From RGIG8597 sp045133795 (GTDB lineage: Bacteria; Spirochaetota; GWE2-31-10), in contig JBGUUT010000050.1 in the NCBI GenBank assembly GCA_045133795.1, positions 1-9,712 on the forward strand: a DNA stretch of 9,712 bases. Direction: 5' to 3'. Below, one piece after another: positions 7,687 through 9,712 of the stretch; position 1 is the first letter of the stretch; the number at the start of each line of letters is the position of its first letter. Made by a program: the position numbers and the translations under genes. The notes under the pieces are model-generated. The model saw only the letters and a program-made list of their open reading frames with translations, searched no databases and had not been told where the DNA came from.

Positions 7687-7729
7687 CACCTCCTAAAATT
7701 GAACAAAAAAAGTTCAATTTTAGGAGGTG
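7687..7729. repeat. Perfect 18-bp-arm palindrome between the MATE and MCP genes
   Basis: CACCTCCTAAAATTGAAC (7687-7704) and its exact reverse complement (7712-7729) surround a loop of seven A. With a two-base gap the symmetry extends outward (AAGTGCCCACC on the left, AAATGCACC read inward from the right), giving tips 5'-TG and CA-3'. It lies 13 bases past the MATE stop, so it may end that transcript; the direct 3' flank in that direction is GGCACTTC and the T-rich run comes only about 20 bases later, so it is not a textbook terminator. The tips and AATTGAAC inner sequence remind me of IS3-family terminal repeats, so a relic or miniature element is an alternative. Confidence 0.8.
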
Positions 7730-7741
7730 CATTTAAAAAAA

Positions 7742-9088
7742 TTATGCCAATTTTTTCATCCATTTCCGACTTTTAACTCTTACAAGCCCCAGTGCCAAAC
7801 GAACAATTTCTTCTATAGATATAAGTATATAAATAATCTTTATGTCAAATTTAAAAACAAATGCTCCTAATATTCCCAAAGGAATTCCTATTCCCCAAGT
7901 TCCCAATACATCAAGATACAATATGTATTTCGTTTCCCCGCCGCTGCGAAGTACTCCGCCGAGCATTACCATATTTGAAACTTTTACCCACAAGAAAAAT
8001 GCAAATATCATCAAAAGATGTTTCGCCAAAAGACGTACTTCTTCGCTGACATTATAAAAACCGACATATAAACCAGAACCGACAATTATCATCGCCCCCA
8101 TTGCGACACAACCGATAATGCAAAGTTTAAAGAAATCCCATGATGCTGTATACGCACGTTCTGTTTTTTCACCTCCTAAGAAACTCCCGATAATAATTCC
8201 GGCAGCTGCGGAAAGTCCGCTGAAAAATCCTACCGTCAATCCTTGAATCGGAAATGTCAATGTCATGGCGGCAAGTTGTTCTGTCCCTATTCTGCCGTAT
8301 ATCGCCGTATATCCGGCATCGCCTACCGCCCACAAAAGTTCATTTCCTATTGCCGGAAGTGCAGTCGTAAAAAATGCCCATATAAAATCCTTTGGACAAC
8401 GAACTTTTAACGCTGACAAAACACTTCCGTTATGAGATTTTAATTGCATATAAATGACTAAAATTATCGCTTGTATTATATAGGAAATCACCGTTGCTAC
8501 AGCTGCACCTTCTACCCCAAAAGCTGGAAAACCCAACAAACCGAATATTAAAACCGCATTTAATCCCGTATTTAAAATCACGGCGACAATTCCGGTAATC
8601 ATGGGAATATTGGCCTTTCCGGTACTTCGCAAAATAGCAGAACACGCCATTATAAAAATGAGCGGAATATAACTTAATGAGCAAATCCGCAAATAAGATA
8701 TTCCCGATGAAATTACGGCGGCATCACTTGTAAAAATCTTCAATAATGCTTCCGGAATAAAAACCGAAGCCAAGAAAAACGGAAGAGTAAGAATTAAACA
8801 TCCGAAAATCGTAGAACGCATTACTTGTGCATGACGAGATTTATCTCCGGCTCCCTCGTACTGAGAGGCAAATATTGATGCCGCCGCTGTTATTCCCGAA
8901 AGCGTATAAATTAAAATAAAGCCCGGTCGTCCGCCCAAACTTACAGCGGCAACAGTACTTTCTCCCAATTGCCCTATCATCACTTGGTCAATCATTCCTA
9001 AAAAAGACTGTATCAAACTTTGAACAGATATCGGTAATGCAATAGCCAGAAGATTTTTAACATTAAGTTCTTTAAATATTTTCCTCAT
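7742..9088 (-). CDS. MATE family multidrug/toxin efflux transporter
   Basis: This 448-residue polytopic membrane protein has about twelve hydrophobic segments (roughly 12-32, 53-73, 93-113, 132-153, 160-182, 191-213, 235-256, 275-300, 318-340, 353-378, 390-411, 415-437) and a basic C-terminus, the usual MATE size and layout. Family hallmarks are MIDQVMIGQLGE (32-43, including D34), QYEGAGD (76-82), RSTGKANIPM (154-163) and its pseudo-symmetric counterpart RSGGETKY (381-388). MATE pumps export cationic drugs and metabolites using Na+ or H+ gradients; substrate and ion cannot be told here. The start overlaps the upstream regulator by 17 bases and has a strong AAGGAGG 5 nt ahead, so it is probably translationally coupled to that gene. 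It is followed by the palindrome at 7687-7729. Confidence 0.95.
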   Translation of the reverse strand: MRKIFKELNVKNLLAIALPISVQSLIQSFLGMIDQVMIGQLGESTVAAVSLGGRPGFILIYTLSGITAAASIFASQYEGAGDKSRHAQVMRSTIFGCLILTLPFFLASVFIPEALLKIFTSDAAVISSGISYLRICSLSYIPLIFIMACSAILRSTGKANIPMITGIVAVILNTGLNAVLIFGLLGFPAFGVEGAAVATVISYIIQAIILVIYMQLKSHNGSVLSALKVRCPKDFIWAFFTTALPAIGNELLWAVGDAGYTAIYGRIGTEQLAAMTLTFPIQGLTVGFFSGLSAAAGIIIGSFLGGEKTERAYTASWDFFKLCIIGCVAMGAMIIVGSGLYVGFYNVSEEVRLLAKHLLMIFAFFLWVKVSNMVMLGGVLRSGGETKYILYLDVLGTWGIGIPLGILGAFVFKFDIKIIYILISIEEIVRLALGLVRVKSRKWMKKLA

Positions 9089-9712
9089 ATTCCCCTCCTT
9101 TTTCCATTAAAGTCCCGATTTGAATTGAAGAATCAATCAAATCTTTGCCGTATTGTTTTTTCAGTCGTTGCAAATAAATATCAAAGTGAATGTGTTCCGT
9201 TATAAGATTTACCATTAAACGATTGTCACTCATCATTCCGAGAAAATCTTTTTCTTCTGCCGGAAGCTGCTCATTTTTTTTACCGTAAGGAAAAAGTGCA
9301 GCTCGGTCATTACTGCCTATTATGCTGTGCATTTCATCGGCAACAAGAAGAATTCGCTCTTCCTTACATTTTGCAACACCGTCATATCCACAGTAAAATT
9401 CCAGCGGAATATCATACGTATCGAGTTTACTCCAACTGAACAAAATTATCCGCACACCTCGTGCTGCTGCACTTTTTAATGCTTTTTCAAAAAATGCAAG
9501 ATTCATTGAACACGTAAAAACGATTTCTTTTTCTGCCTTTTCAATACAGCGATTTACTGCGTTTATCAAATTAGATTTCCCGGCGATATTTACAAATCGT
9601 TCGTATTTTTTATGTCCGTCCGTCAATTTTTCCAACTCCGTTTTTGCCTTTGCCGCATTCTCTGAATAACGCCGAGAAAGTTCATTCATTAAAATTTCCG
9701 GTTCAACCGCAC
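9072..9712 (-). CDS. TrmB-family transcriptional regulator, C-terminal part (gene cut by the window edge)
   Basis: The visible 212 or so residues look like the coiled-coil and effector-binding part of a TrmB-type regulator; the N-terminal winged-helix DNA-binding domain would lie beyond the right edge. The frame stays open through the edge: codons before the first visible Met (base 9689) read A-V-E-P-E-I-L, which fits the family linker ahead of the coiled coil, so that Met is not the true start. A charged helix (about 9590-9690) precedes an alpha/beta domain with KEIVFTCSMN, a helix ending in ARGVRIILFSW, and a VADEMHSIIGS strand-turn. The C-terminal block DNRLMVNLITEHIHFDIYL then IGTL is the part I find most family-specific. 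Known TrmB members bind sugars or other small ligands and act as repressors or activators. Overlap with the MATE gene suggests it controls that pump; the ligand is unknown. Confidence 0.8.
   Translation of the reverse strand, partial: AVEPEILMNELSRRYSENAAKAKTELEKLTDGHKKYERFVNIAGKSNLINAVNRCIEKAEKEIVFTCSMNLAFFEKALKSAAARGVRIILFSWSKLDTYDIPLEFYCGYDGVAKCKEERILLVADEMHSIIGSNDRAALFPYGKKNEQLPAEEKDFLGMMSDNRLMVNLITEHIHFDIYLQRLKKQYGKDLIDSSIQIGTLMEKGGEYEENI
9094..9100 (-). promoter_or_regulatory. Ribosome binding site of the MATE gene inside the regulator gene
   Basis: AAGGAGG on the minus strand sits 5 nt before the MATE ATG and encodes part of the Lys-Gly-Gly near the regulator C-terminus. It fixes the MATE start and indicates coupled translation with the overlapping upstream gene. 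Confidence 0.75.

Noticed and set aside
7701..7715. LexA (SOS) box from GAAC...GTTC in the palindrome
   Set aside because: The spacing is seven bases of A, not the four of the Gram-positive GAACNNNNGTTC box, and the words are just the inner part of the larger palindrome.
8430..8684. Minus-strand alternative frame inside the MATE gene, and a similar one at 2776-2967 in sbcC
   Set aside because: Out-of-frame shadows fully within strongly supported genes; no recognisable protein.
9072..9689. A complete 205-residue gene starting at the Met at 9689
   Set aside because: The frame is open to the window edge, and the upstream codons continue the family-like sequence, so the gene is 5'-truncated by the window rather than short.

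Overview
The window is AT-rich and every credible gene lies on the minus strand. The reading order is therefore from high to low coordinates: a TrmB-type regulator (partial, cut by the right edge), a MATE efflux pump, a methyl-accepting chemotaxis protein (MCP), and then the DNA repair pair sbcD-sbcC. The organism is a low-GC bacterium. The MCP signalling tip and adaptation-helix wording (for example the EEMVGNIGSV stretch) resemble chemoreceptors of Treponema, so a host-associated or gut spirochete is my best guess. This is recognition by eye only; a Firmicute is not excluded.

Right part (7742-9712): the regulator and the MATE gene overlap by 17 bases, and the MATE Shine-Dalgarno sits inside the end of the regulator gene. 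They form a translationally coupled unit in which the regulator may sense an effector and control the pump. A 43-base, near-perfect palindrome (7687-7729) with TG...CA tips closes this unit and separates it from the MCP.

Middle part (5310-7741): a single 688-residue chemoreceptor with a periplasmic Cache-type sensor has its own strong ribosome binding site and ends at a clear rho-independent terminator (5408-5444). No other chemotaxis gene is present. Its coding strand carries G7 and G6 runs that could be slippage sites. Next comes a short promoter region for sbcDC with an extended -10 overlapping a small inverted repeat.

Left part (1-5309): sbcD and sbcC overlap by 11 bases and encode the Mre11/Rad50-type nuclease that opens DNA hairpins and processes stalled or broken DNA. 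All nuclease and ATPase motifs are intact.

The first 330 bases are the most unusual part of the window. They contain no believable gene but hold a dense chain of about ten short hairpins (stems 5-8 bp, loops mostly 3-4 nt), with repeated linker words and a 15-bp inverted repeat bracketing the central five. It looks like a mobile or repetitive structured element rather than ordinary intergenic DNA, and it runs off the left edge.
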